Positions 32,389 through 42,516 of a DNA stretch of 64,000 bases are shown piece after piece. The stretch is from the NCBI GenBank assembly GCA_019352135.1, contig JABBNX010000001.1:24750-88749 (forward strand), read 5' to 3'. The notes under the pieces are model-generated. The model searched no databases, had not been told where the DNA came from, and saw nothing but the letters and a program-made list of their open reading frames with translations. The position numbers were made by a program, and so were the translations under genes. Within the stretch, counting starts at the first letter, position 1; each line of letters opens with the position of its first letter. This DNA is from Pseudomonadota bacterium. Lineage in GTDB: Bacteria; Desulfobacterota; Desulfuromonadia; Geobacterales; Pseudopelobacteraceae.

Positions 32389-34460
32389 ATGAAGAACATG
32401 ATTAAATTGTACACGTTCCGCAAAGGGTGTGCGGCACTTCTCGCCGTTGCCATGCTTACCCTGTGCGCCTGCTCGGGTTCGGACAGCAGCGTCCTGCCAT
32501 CCAGCACCACGAGCAAACTCACATCGACGGCCAGCACGGGCACGGCCGCCGACACGACCATCTCGCTTGATAACGCCACAATCAAAATCCCGGCCGGCAC
32601 CGTCATGAAGGATTCAACCGGGGCCGAGGTTGCCGGTACATTGACCGCTACGGCTAAAATCTCCCAGACTATTACCGACGCCAGCGCCAGCACCGCTGCC
32701 ACTGCCGCCGCCTTGCAGAACGCCTATGTTCTTGATCTTGCCATTTCAAACGGCTCGCAACAGGTAGCCGATCTTTCCCAGCCGATTACCGTCACCATGA
32801 AACTGCCGGCCGGTTTCAACGATGGCTCGCAGCTTGTTCATTACAGCCATGACGGCGTATCCGGCACCGACTGGAGCTACGAGGCCGATATCGCCTCTGT
32901 AAACAGCGACGGTACCGTTACCCTGACAATCAGCCACCTCTCACTGCATGGTATTTTCAAGAATATTTCCAAAGCGGGCAGCTACGTAAGCGGCGATTTT
33001 CACAACCATACCTGGCTGACCGACGGTTCCCATGTCGAGGCGGACGTGGTGGCCCATGCCTTTGGCGGCAGCTACAAGGATTCCACGGGCAAGGACGTGA
33101 CAGTGCCGGGATTCGGCCTGGACTGGATGGCCAACTCTGAGCACGGAGGGTCTTACAATCATGCCCCAGATGGCACTTTGTGGGCTGAATTGGCCCCCAG
33201 TGTCACCATTCAGGGTAATCCACTTCCTTCGGCAGGAAAAATGTGGCGCTGGCAGTCGCTGACGGAGTATTCCTTTCCGCTCCTGTTCGACAAGAACACT
33301 GGGCTTCAGAGCAAGTACCCCAACAATACCTCATCCAGGCATTTGAATGGAATTGTCCGACCCATGAACATGCCAGCGTCGGTATCGTCGATCAGGCCAA
33401 TGGCACCGCTATCAGTAACTTTGAATACATGTTCGATGGCAGCGACAAGGACACCAGCAAGACCGGTCTGACCAAGAAGAATACCACCCACGCCGATGCA
33501 ATTGAAGCGGTCAAATATCTGGAAGCAAACTACAAGGATTCCAGCTACTTCATCGTCAACCACCCCTCCCGTCAGCAGAAGTATACGGTTGCCGATTTCC
33601 GCGACTTCATCAACGCAGGCCCGGATGTGACTGTTGGTCTGGAAGGGATGCCCGGGCATCAAAAAGAACTTTTTCGCGGTGGTTACAGCAGTTCAACAAC
33701 CGAGAAGGCTCGTACGTACGGCGGAGCTGACTACATGATTGCCAAGGTTGGCGGCCTCTGGGACAGCCTGCTTGGAGAGGGTCGTCATTTTTGGACCTTC
33801 GTCAACTCCGACTTTCACAGTTCGGCCGACACCGCAGACTTCTATCCCGGTGAATATGCCAAGAGCTATACATTTGCAGCATCCAGGGCCGCCAAGGATA
33901 TCGTGGCAGGTATGAAGACGGGCAACTCCTTTGCGGTGCATGGCGATCTGATTAATATGTTGGACTTCCGGATCAACAACAGGCCGATGGGTAGCGCAGT
34001 TGTCATTCCCCGGAAACGTGACCTCCGGGTAGAGATCCGCTTCAAAAGCCCTGCCAAAAACTATAATGGCGATGCCGTTGCAGTGGATCACATAGATCTT
34101 ATCAGCGGTGATATTACCGGCACGGTAGCCCCGACCGATACCGCCAATTACGGCAAGGATACCAACAGCTCCACCAAAATTTTGAAACGCTTCACCAAGG
34201 CGGACAAGGAGTGGAAAACCGACTCTGGAACTGGCATCACCACCATTGTCTACGCTGTCTCCGATATGACAAAAAATCAGTACTTCCGCCTTCGTGGAAC
34301 CAACCTGGCGATCCCGGCCACGGATACTGACAAGATTACAACGCTGGGAGATCCGGTGATCGACAACCCGCTGACCGACACCACCGGAACCAACACCAAG
34401 GCCAAGGCCTGGGCGAATCTCTGGTTCTATTCCAATCCGGTTTTTGTAACCGCAAAATAG
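32389..34460 (+). pseudogene. PHP/CehA-McbA-like metallohydrolase lipoprotein interrupted by an apparent frameshift
   Basis: ORF 32389-33471 (lipobox LTLCAC, SGDFHNHTWLTDGSH) and ORF 33243-34460 (EWNCPTHEHASVGIV, VNSDFHSSADT) are consecutive parts of one protein in different frames; junction near 33330. Confidence 0.75.
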
Positions 34461-34475
34461 TTTCGTCATGCGATA

Positions 34476-34508
34476 CCACATGCCCTGGATACAAGCCGGG
34501 GCATGTGG
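34476..34508. terminator. Hairpin downstream of the PHP gene
   Basis: ccacatgccc-tggatacaagcc-ggggcatgtgg stem-loop; no strong T-run. Confidence 0.5.
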
Positions 34509-34675
34509 TCGTATGGATCGTGTGAAACTGGCTGATGTGCGTAATATTTACTGAAGTTCTTGAATACCTTCCTGCTCACCCGATTATTTCCATGTGCCGT
34601 TACGCACAATTTGCCAATACGGCACACATCTGTAACAGTTTGTTTGCTATGATTTTCTCACCCATGTCCATCTAA

Positions 34676-35140
34676 ATGTACAAAAGGAACTATTCAGTGA
34701 CGAAACAGAAAATAATCAAGGTGCTGTTTGTCTGCGTACACAACAGTGCTCGCAGCCAGATGGCCGAAGCCTTCCTCAATCAGCTCGCCGGAGACCGCTT
34801 TGAGGCCCAGAGCGCCGGGCTTGAGCCGGGGACACTCAATCCCTTGGCTGTCGAGGTCATGAAAGCGGCAGGAATAGACATATCGGCCAACCGGACAAAA
34901 AGTGTGTTCGATTTCTTTAAGAAAGGAAACTTGTTCGATTATGTCATCACTGTCTGCGATGGCGCCAATGCCGAGCGATGCCCGGTTTTCCCCGGAGTTA
35001 CCAAAAGGGTTCAGTGGAGCTTTGCCGACCCGGCAGCCCTTGGGGGAGAATGGGAACAGAGGGTAGCGGCAACCGGCCTGATCAGAGATGAAATAAAGGC
35101 TGCTGTGGTTGCCTTTATAACGGAACATCCAGCAAGATGA
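34676..35140 (+). CDS. arsC: Arsenate reductase, low-MW phosphatase family
   Basis: [39 protein letters not shown]-loop and ArsC motifs. Confidence 0.85.
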   Translation: MYKRNYSVTKQKIIKVLFVCVHNSARSQMAEAFLNQLAGDRFEAQSAGLEPGTLNPLAVEVMKAAGIDISANRTKSVFDFFKKGNLFDYVITVCDGANAERCPVFPGVTKRVQWSFADPAALGGEWEQRVAATGLIRDEIKAAVVAFITEHPAR

Positions 35141-35199
35141 TGCTGTGCCATGCCGGGTTGCCGCGTGGCAGACATGCAACATAACATTTTAAGTGTCAC

Positions 35200-35448
35200 T
35201 TGAAACCGAGCGAACGTGTGATACGCTCTCAAGAGAGGATCACGGTCATCATGGGTATGAATAAAGCAAAGTATGCAGAAATTGGGCGCAAAATAAGAAA
35301 TATCCCGATGGAAAAGCCTTGTATGAGTTATGAATGGGAAGAGCTCGTGGAAAAGCTGTGTGCATCGGATGACTCCGGACTGCACACTATTGGCATCAAA
35401 GAGCTGGGCAAAATAATGCTCAAGCGCACAGAAAATAACAAAAAGTAG
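35200..35448 (+). CDS. Hypothetical small protein
   Basis: 82-aa ORF immediately upstream of the DUF155 gene; may start at Met 35251. Confidence 0.5.
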   Translation: MKPSERVIRSQERITVIMGMNKAKYAEIGRKIRNIPMEKPCMSYEWEELVEKLCASDDSGLHTIGIKELGKIMLKRTENNKK

Positions 35449-35453
35449 GCCGG

Positions 35454-36275
35454 ATGGAACTATTTACTTTTAAAGCCTTTGCCTTCGGCGGTGAGCTTGA
35501 CCTGAACCGCCTGGCCGTAAAACTGGGCATCACCCGTAAATACCGATGGGAAGAGCCGATGAAGCTCAATCCTGTGACCTTTGTACTTGCTTCCGGCAGC
35601 GATGTGGAGCGGGTCTATCTCTATTATTTTGGCGGAGTGGTCTTCCTCAACTGCTCTGGCGATATCATCGTCCGCTTCCTGGACAGCATTCCTCAATATG
35701 CCGACTCTTTGAAGGGGCAGATCCAATTGCCCTATCGTGAGGAGTACCGCCTGGAGATTGATGCGGGCCGTGACCCGGCTATTGCCAACGATTGTGCCGT
35801 CATGCCCCGGTACAATCTGGCCTTTCTGGATATCATCTGCTTTGTGATTGCCAAATCGGTTGCGCTGGAGCGGATCGAGGAAAGGATTGACGTGGTCTTC
35901 GACGAGGTTGAAGTGATGATTGCGAATTTGGGACGCGGCAAACTGGAACTGCCCGATAGTGATATGGCCCGGTTGGCTTCGTCGATCTTGAGCTTCAAGT
36001 TTACCTCAATTGCCCATATTATGGTGCTGGACAAGCCGGATATCACGTGGGACAATCCTGAAGCCGACCGTCTGTATACTACCATGGCCGGCTTGTTTGA
36101 ACTCAGCCAGCGCTACCTCGAAATCAAGCATAAATCAGAAACCCTGCTGGACATGACCGATGTTTTCAGCAGCCTTTCCCACGCCCGCCGTGCCGCCCGG
36201 CTTGAATGGATCATTATCGTCCTGATCGCCATCGAGATCGTGATATACCTGATGCAGCTGTATCGCGGGCAGTAA
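35454..36275 (+). CDS. RMD1/YagE (DUF155) family protein
   Basis: 273 aa; YYFGGVVFLNCSGDIIVRFLDSI, EVMIANLGRGKLELPDSDMARLASSILSFK, C-terminal TM. Confidence 0.8.
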   Translation: MELFTFKAFAFGGELDLNRLAVKLGITRKYRWEEPMKLNPVTFVLASGSDVERVYLYYFGGVVFLNCSGDIIVRFLDSIPQYADSLKGQIQLPYREEYRLEIDAGRDPAIANDCAVMPRYNLAFLDIICFVIAKSVALERIEERIDVVFDEVEVMIANLGRGKLELPDSDMARLASSILSFKFTSIAHIMVLDKPDITWDNPEADRLYTTMAGLFELSQRYLEIKHKSETLLDMTDVFSSLSHARRAARLEWIIIVLIAIEIVIYLMQLYRGQ

Positions 36276-36343
36276 CTGGCCGTGCAGTGACTTATCCGGA
36301 GAATTGCCACCATACTCGGCGCTTGTTTTTTTGAGTGCACATA

Positions 36344-36535
36344 TTACTGTGGTAACAACACATTCCGGTCTTTTTGTACATCAGCTCTTCTCTCGTGGAG
36401 CGGCTCGTGAGGCAGGGCATCTTTATAGGAGTCACGCAACTGGCGCAACTTGCTTATCTGCCTGTCCAGTTCAGTAAAACCGCCCTGCACCGGCCAGCGG
36501 AACCATTTAGCCAGAGAAGCTACCCACCCGCGCAT
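36344..36535 (-). CDS. Small hypothetical protein
   Basis: 63 aa MRGWVASLAKWFRWPVQGG...; starts 2 nt after the upstream small gene's stop. Confidence 0.45.
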   Translation of the reverse strand: MRGWVASLAKWFRWPVQGGFTELDRQISKLRQLRDSYKDALPHEPLHERRADVQKDRNVLLPQ

Positions 36536-36537
36536 GA

Positions 36538-36729
36538 CTAGCACAATCCTGCTGCCATCGTACTGTCGATGATAACGCCATTCTTCATGTCCGGCAGACT
36601 CATCGGTCGATGGCAGGCACCGCAATTGGTGCCCTCTTGCAGTTTTGACCAGAGCACCCGATTCTCCGAGTCACACCAGTCGCAGCACCAGAAGTAGTAG
36701 TCTTCATTTAGTCTTATTTTCATCGTCAT
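36538..36729 (-). CDS. Small Cys-rich zinc-ribbon-like protein
   Basis: 63 aa; CCDWC...NCGACHRPM. Confidence 0.5.
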   Translation of the reverse strand: MTMKIRLNEDYYFWCCDWCDSENRVLWSKLQEGTNCGACHRPMSLPDMKNGVIIDSTMAAGLC

Positions 36730-36859
36730 TTTCTCCTTTCATTTTTTGTTCAGTATATACGATCCATATTACAATCATGTGGAGGCGAGATAAAATCTTT
36801 GTGAATTTTATTGACGTAAGTCCCCGCATGGATGCAATTTCTACCAAATCTTTATCTGT

Positions 36860-36879
36860 CTGTAACATTACTGTAACAA
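36860..36879 (+). promoter_or_regulatory. Pho box upstream of phoB
   Basis: ctgtaacatta-ctgtaacaa: two CTGTAAC repeats spaced 11 bp, as in PhoB binding sites. Confidence 0.75.
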
Positions 36880-36953
36880 TTATATGTTACAAACATTTGT
36901 ATCAGGTTGAGTGTGTGTAAAAAACAGTGTTAAATTGTGAGCAGGAGCATGAC

Positions 36954-37637
36954 ATGAAGAAGGTTCTCATTATCGAGGATGAAAAAGATCTGGCACACCT
37001 GCTGGCTTTCAATCTTGAGAAAGAAGGGTATGCAGCCACCTGTGTTCACGATGGCAAGCTGGGACTTGAGCGTGCCGTCTCGGATACGCCGGACTTGATT
37101 TTGCTGGACCTGATGCTGCCGGGGTTGTTGGGAACCGAAGTCTGCAAGGCACTTCGCAAGGACCAGCGTACCGCCCATATCCCGATTATCATGATAACGG
37201 CAAAAAGTGATGAGATTGATCGCGTCGTCGGATTTGAGGTCGGTGCCGATGATTACATCGTCAAACCATTTTCAATGCGTGAAGTGGCTCTGCGGGTCAA
37301 AGCGGTCATGCGGCGCTTTGAGCATGAGGTTGAGGCGGTGCGCGCCGATCTGTTCACTGTCGGTGAAATAACCATCGATAAACAGCGTCATACGGTAATG
37401 AGCGCCGGAGTCGAGATCGATTTGACCAGTACCGAGTTCAAGCTGCTGCTCTATCTGGCGGAGAAAAAAGAATGCGTGCAGAGTCGCGAACAGTTGCTGC
37501 AAAGGGTCTGGGGATACAATAACTCCGGCGATACCAGAACCGTTGATACACATGTAACGCGTCTGCGCGGAAAGTTGGGCGCACCAAGCGACATCATTAA
37601 GACTGTCCGTGGTTTCGGCTACAAGATAGAGGAGTAA
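36954..37637 (+). CDS. phoB: Phosphate regulon response regulator
   Basis: REC plus OmpR-type DNA-binding domain; directly upstream of phoR-pst operon. Confidence 0.92.
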   Translation: MKKVLIIEDEKDLAHLLAFNLEKEGYAATCVHDGKLGLERAVSDTPDLILLDLMLPGLLGTEVCKALRKDQRTAHIPIIMITAKSDEIDRVVGFEVGADDYIVKPFSMREVALRVKAVMRRFEHEVEAVRADLFTVGEITIDKQRHTVMSAGVEIDLTSTEFKLLLYLAEKKECVQSREQLLQRVWGYNNSGDTRTVDTHVTRLRGKLGAPSDIIKTVRGFGYKIEE

Positions 37638-37644
37638 TAATACT

Positions 37645-39405
37645 ATGGGATTCCGAACCAAGTTGGTGCTGTCCTACGTCTTTCTGATTACGTTGATTAC
37701 CGGAAGTTTCTATCTCTATTTCAATCAGACTCTGCGCCAAAAGATGATCGAGGAGAGCCGGGCCAACCTGATCAGTCAGACACAGTTGGCCCGTCTGCTG
37801 GTAGTAAGTAACAAGCAGGTTACGTCTCCACAGCACCTTGCCGAATCGATTGGAACCGTCACCAAGGCCAGGGTTACATTGATCACACCTGACGGCACGG
37901 TGGTCGGCGATTCGGAAGTAGGGCAGGCACATGTGGCGCAGATGGAGAACCACCTCCAGCGTCCCGAGGTGCAGGAAGCGCTTAAAAACGGATTTGGAAC
38001 CTCACTGCGTTATTCTGAAACCATCAGAATTTCGATGCTTTACTCGGCTATGACGTATGGCAGCGGGAGCACTGGCGGCATCATTCGCCTTGCCTTGCCG
38101 CTGGAATATCTCACGTCTGCACGGAACACGCTCCATGGAGTGGTCGGCGGTGCAACAGTTGTAACCATTCTGGTTGCACTCCTGTTCGGGTACATCTTTT
38201 CCAATCTGACGTCCAGGCCGTTGCGAGACATGGCAGATGCGGCCGCACGTATCGGCCGCGGGGCGGGCAAGTTTAAAATCCCGGTAACTTCAAACGATGA
38301 GATCGGCATGCTGGCCGCGGTACTCAATGACATGTCGGAGCGTATCGAAGTTCAGGTGCAGCGACTGTCAGCTGACAAACAACGCCTTGACACCATCTTG
38401 CGCAGCATGGGCGAAGGGGTCATGGTGGCGGCCCCCGATGGGACCATAAGCCTGGTAAATCCAGCCTTTCGCCGTCTCTTTTCAATTTCCGGCGACGTAG
38501 AAGGCAAGCGTCTGGTTGAGATTTCGCGGCATCCGGACCTGTTGGATGCCTTCAACGATCTTGGTAAGCCGGATATGATTGAACTGGTACGGGAGATTGC
38601 CATCCCGCTCAACGATTGCACTCTCTTTACTCACTGGGTTCCCCTGAATGTTGATGGTGTCAGGCAGGGGGTTGTCGCGGTATTCCACGATATCAGCGAC
38701 CTGAAAAAAGCGGAAAACATGCGCAGAGATTTTGTAGCCAATGTCTCCCATGAACTGCGGACGCCGGTGACCATCATCAAGGGGTATGCAGAAACTCTGC
38801 TGGACGGCGCTCTGGAATCGGATCCTTTCAACGCCAAACGCTTTGTGGAGATAATTCACAATCATTCGGAGCGGCTCACTGATCTGATAAATGATATCCT
38901 TACACTTTCAAGCCTTGAATCAAAAGAGGCGCTGCTTGAGCTTAATCCGATGGATATTTCCGGTACCATAGCCAAAGCCTGCATGTTGCTTCAGGAACGC
39001 GCCACGCAAAAAAATATTACGATCATAAATGAATCAACGGGCGGCGCCGTGCCACGCATACTGGCAGATCAGGGGCGGCTTGAACAGGTGGTGGTGAACC
39101 TTCTTGAGAATGCAATTAAGTATACGCTCGAAGGCGGGTCTGTTCGCCTCTTTACCGAAGATGACGGTGAATTTGTGCGGGTGTCGGTCGCAGATACCGG
39201 TATCGGCATCCCGTATAAGGATCTGCCGCGAATCTTTGAACGCTTTTACCGGGTAGACGAGGCCAGAACCCGCGAACAGGGAGGAACCGGGCTCGGGTTA
39301 GCTATTGTCAAGCATATCGTGCAGCTGCATGGCGGCACGGTTTCGGTTTCAAGTGAAACGGGGAAAGGGTCGATGTTCTCGTTTACGGTAAAAAAACAGG
39401 TGTAA
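37645..39405 (+). CDS. phoR: Phosphate regulon sensor histidine kinase
   Basis: 586 aa; HAMP, PAS, NVSHELRTPVTIIKGYAETLLDGAL, GGTGLGLAIVKHIVQLHGG. Confidence 0.9.
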   Translation: MGFRTKLVLSYVFLITLITGSFYLYFNQTLRQKMIEESRANLISQTQLARLLVVSNKQVTSPQHLAESIGTVTKARVTLITPDGTVVGDSEVGQAHVAQMENHLQRPEVQEALKNGFGTSLRYSETIRISMLYSAMTYGSGSTGGIIRLALPLEYLTSARNTLHGVVGGATVVTILVALLFGYIFSNLTSRPLRDMADAAARIGRGAGKFKIPVTSNDEIGMLAAVLNDMSERIEVQVQRLSADKQRLDTILRSMGEGVMVAAPDGTISLVNPAFRRLFSISGDVEGKRLVEISRHPDLLDAFNDLGKPDMIELVREIAIPLNDCTLFTHWVPLNVDGVRQGVVAVFHDISDLKKAENMRRDFVANVSHELRTPVTIIKGYAETLLDGALESDPFNAKRFVEIIHNHSERLTDLINDILTLSSLESKEALLELNPMDISGTIAKACMLLQERATQKNITIINESTGGAVPRILADQGRLEQVVVNLLENAIKYTLEGGSVRLFTEDDGEFVRVSVADTGIGIPYKDLPRIFERFYRVDEARTREQGGTGLGLAIVKHIVQLHGGTVSVSSETGKGSMFSFTVKKQV

Positions 39406-39435
39406 CCTGCTAAAATTAACGGAAGCTTTTCCAAC

Positions 39436-39466
39436 TTGTAACATCGCTGTAACAGTAGTCTGTTAT
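39436..39466 (+). promoter_or_regulatory. Pho box upstream of pstS
   Basis: ttgtaacatcg-ctgtaacagta-gtctgttat; 11-bp repeat period for the first two units. Confidence 0.75.
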
Positions 39467-39511
39467 GATGCGAATATAAAAGATGTAACAAATCCGAAGG
39501 AGGAACAGTAC

Positions 39512-40534
39512 ATGTTCAAACAGATGAGAAATACCCTTGCCGCCATGCTGGCGGTCTGCTCCATGGCTGGAGTAGCAAACGCGGAAATGCTTATTAATGG
39601 AGCGGGAGCCACCTTCCCGTACCCGATCTACTCCAAATGGTTCAGCGAGTATTCCAAGATCGACACATCGGTCAAGTTCAACTACCAGTCAATCGGCAGC
39701 GGCGGAGGAATCAAACAGATCACCGAGCAGACGGTTGACTTCGGCGCCAGCGACAAATTTCTCACCGATGCCGAGCTGAAAGCTGCCCCCGGCAAGCTGG
39801 TTCACATTCCGACGGTCATGGGTGCGGTTGTTGTGACCTATAATGTTCCCGGCGTTAAAACCGGCCTCAAGCTGTCAGCCGATGATGTTTCCGGCATCTA
39901 CCTCGGTAAGATCAAAATGTGGAACGATCCCAGGATCGCAAACGAAAATCGGGGCGTCGCACTGCCCGCCAAGCCGATCATCGTCGTACACCGGTCTGAT
40001 GGTAGCGGTACTACGGCCATCTTCACCGACTATCTTTCCAACGTCAGCCCTGAATGGAAGAGCAGAGTCGGTATGGGCACCTCGGTCAAGTGGCCTGCAG
40101 GTCTGGGTGGCAAGGGTAACGAAGGTGTCGCCGGACAGGTAAAGAATACCGCCTACTCGGTGGGCTATGTAGAACTGGCATATGCCTTTGAGAACAAGCT
40201 TCCGTTTGCAACCTTAAAAAATCGCGACGGACACTATGTCGTACCGTCCATCAAGAGCACTACAGCCGCTGCGGCTGGGGCTGCCAAACATATGCCGAGC
40301 GACTACCGTATCTCCCTGGTGAACCAGCCGGGTAAAGATGCTTATCCGATCGCCGGTTTTACCTGGCTGCTGGTGTATGAACATCAAAAAGATGCCGCCA
40401 AAGGTAAAAAACTGGTTGAGTTCCTGAAGTGGGAGCTTAAAAAAGGACAGAAACTGGCTGCACCGCTGTTGTATGCTCCACTTCCTGCTAATGTTGTCAA
40501 GATGGTAGAAAAGACCATCGCCGGCATCAAGTAA
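39512..40534 (+). CDS. pstS: Phosphate ABC transporter substrate-binding protein
   Basis: 340 aa; signal peptide; INGAGATFPYPIYSKWFSEY, HRSDGSGTTAIFTDYLS. Confidence 0.95.
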   Translation: MFKQMRNTLAAMLAVCSMAGVANAEMLINGAGATFPYPIYSKWFSEYSKIDTSVKFNYQSIGSGGGIKQITEQTVDFGASDKFLTDAELKAAPGKLVHIPTVMGAVVVTYNVPGVKTGLKLSADDVSGIYLGKIKMWNDPRIANENRGVALPAKPIIVVHRSDGSGTTAIFTDYLSNVSPEWKSRVGMGTSVKWPAGLGGKGNEGVAGQVKNTAYSVGYVELAYAFENKLPFATLKNRDGHYVVPSIKSTTAAAAGAAKHMPSDYRISLVNQPGKDAYPIAGFTWLLVYEHQKDAAKGKKLVEFLKWELKKGQKLAAPLLYAPLPANVVKMVEKTIAGIK

Positions 40535-40554
40535 GCCAACAGAATGGCATATCT

Positions 40555-40592
40555 AAAGAGGCGCAGAGCGAGTCTAGATCTGCGCCTCTTTA
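40555..40592 (+). terminator. Intergenic hairpin between pstS and pstC
   Basis: aaagaggcgcaga...tctgcgcctcttta stem-loop; likely attenuates pstC relative to pstS. Confidence 0.7.
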
Positions 40593-40615
40593 CTGGGTGA
40601 GGAAATGTTGCAATC

Positions 40616-41614
40616 ATGAATCAGTTTCATTACGACAGTGTGGAGGCGACCGTGTCGCACGACGAACAAGTACGAGACATCGATTCCGCAAAGGGAGTTA
40701 GCGGAGATCGCATCTTCAAGATGATTACCCTTGGGTTTGCCTTCAGCATCATACTCATCCTGCTTCTGATTACGGTCGGAATGGCGGTTGAGAGTATTCC
40801 GGCGTTAAAGCAGTTCGGCTGGAAATTCATTACCGGTTCCGACTGGGACGCAGTGCAAGGGCAATTTGGAGCGCTTCCCTATATATGGGGTTCCATCGTT
40901 TCGTCGCTTCTTGCTATTCTCATCGCCACACCCCTATCGGTAGGCACCGCGCTTTTCATCACCGAAATTGCACCGGGAAAACTGGGCGGGGCAATTGCTT
41001 CCCTGGTAGAATTGCTGGCTGCCATTCCGAGCGTCATCTACGGACTCTGGGGCATTCTGGTTATGGCCCCCTGGCTTCAACGTACCGTTGAGCCTTTTCT
41101 TGTGGATCACTTCGGTTTTTTGCCTTTTTTTCGTGGCGCCCCCTACGGTGTCGGCATGCTGGCAGCGGTCATCATCATCATGATCATGATCATTCCAATC
41201 ATCACGTCGATAACAAAAGAGGTGCTCCTGGCCGTTCCCAAAAGCCAGAAGGAAGCTGCCGTAGCCTTGGGAGCTACCAAATGGGAAACGATCCGCATGG
41301 CGGTTTTGCCGTACGGACGTTCCGGCATCCTCGGTGCCGTTGTCCTCGGGCTCGGACGGGCAATCGGAGAAACCATGGCGGTAACAATGGTCATCGGCAA
41401 TGCGCCGCAGATATCACTCTCCCTGCTTGACCCCGCCTATACCATGCCGAGTGTTATTGCCAATGAATTTGCTGAAGCCACTTCAAAGCTCCATTCTGCT
41501 GCGCTTATGGAGATTGGCCTGATTTTGCTGGTACTGACCCTGCTCATTAACATTATGGCGCGCGTCCTCATCTGGGGAGTTACCCGCCAACGCAGCGCCG
41601 GAGGTCATATATGA
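40616..41614 (+). CDS. pstC: Phosphate ABC transporter permease
   Basis: 332 aa; GTALFITEIAPGKLGGAIASLVELLAAIPSVIYGLWG, ALGATKWETIRMAVLPYG. Confidence 0.95.
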   Translation: MNQFHYDSVEATVSHDEQVRDIDSAKGVSGDRIFKMITLGFAFSIILILLLITVGMAVESIPALKQFGWKFITGSDWDAVQGQFGALPYIWGSIVSSLLAILIATPLSVGTALFITEIAPGKLGGAIASLVELLAAIPSVIYGLWGILVMAPWLQRTVEPFLVDHFGFLPFFRGAPYGVGMLAAVIIIMIMIIPIITSITKEVLLAVPKSQKEAAVALGATKWETIRMAVLPYGRSGILGAVVLGLGRAIGETMAVTMVIGNAPQISLSLLDPAYTMPSVIANEFAEATSKLHSAALMEIGLILLVLTLLINIMARVLIWGVTRQRSAGGHI

Positions 41615-42450
41615 ACGGCATGGTCGCACGGTCGATAAAAAATGCCGGAATGATGATCCTGATGGGCGTTGCGACACTTCTTGTCCTCACTCCCCTGATC
41701 CTGATCTTCTTCCACATTGTGAAAGAGGGAGCCGGTGCCATCAACCTGGACTTCTTCACCCAAATCCCGAATCCGCCCGGTGAAAGCGGAGGCGGCATGG
41801 CTAACGGACTGGTCGGTTCAGCCATTCTTCTCTTCATGGCATCATTATTCGGCATCCCTACCGGCATATTCGGTGCCCTCTATCTTTCCGAATACGAAGG
41901 CAACCGCCTGGCAAATATAATTCGCTTCAGCGCCGATGTCCTCTCCGGTGTTCCCTCCATCATTACGGGCCTGGTCGCCTATACGCTGATCGTGGTGCCA
42001 ATGCATGGGTTCTCTGCCCTTGCGGGGGCGGTTGCGCTCGGATTGATCATAATCCCCATCGTCCTGCGCACCACCGAGGAACAGCTCAAAATGGTGCCGG
42101 GCACGTTGCGTGAGGCATCTCTGGCCTTGGGGGTTTCCTTCTGGCGGACCACTTTGCAGGTGACCTTGCGTAGCGCCCTCAAGGGGATCGTCACCGGCAT
42201 CCTGCTCTCCATTGCCAGGGTGGCAGGAGAAACGGCGCCGTTGCTTTTCACCACCCTGGGCAACCAGTTTTGGGGCAGAAAACTCACCGAGCCGATGGCA
42301 GCGTTGCCGTTGCAGATATTTAATTTCGCTATTTCACCATATGCGGATTGGCATCGTCTGGCCTGGGCCGGCGCTCTGGTTCTTGTCGTTATCATGTTCG
42401 GGCTTTCTCTGGTTGCGAGGCTTTTCGGCAGGCAAAAGCCCATGGCGTAA
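41611..42450 (+). CDS. pstA: Phosphate ABC transporter permease
   Basis: 279 aa; GALYLSEYEGNRLANIIRFSADVLSGVPSIITGLVAY. Confidence 0.95.
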   Translation: MNGMVARSIKNAGMMILMGVATLLVLTPLILIFFHIVKEGAGAINLDFFTQIPNPPGESGGGMANGLVGSAILLFMASLFGIPTGIFGALYLSEYEGNRLANIIRFSADVLSGVPSIITGLVAYTLIVVPMHGFSALAGAVALGLIIIPIVLRTTEEQLKMVPGTLREASLALGVSFWRTTLQVTLRSALKGIVTGILLSIARVAGETAPLLFTTLGNQFWGRKLTEPMAALPLQIFNFAISPYADWHRLAWAGALVLVVIMFGLSLVARLFGRQKPMA

Positions 42451-42516
42451 CCTGAAGCACATCATGAAGGCAGGATATTTACAACTTTTTCAAAGCCACA
42501 GCAGGCAGAGGATTTC

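Noticed and set aside
33693-34481. 262-aa minus-strand ORF
   Set aside because: Antisense to the PHP-domain second half, which carries recognisable motifs.
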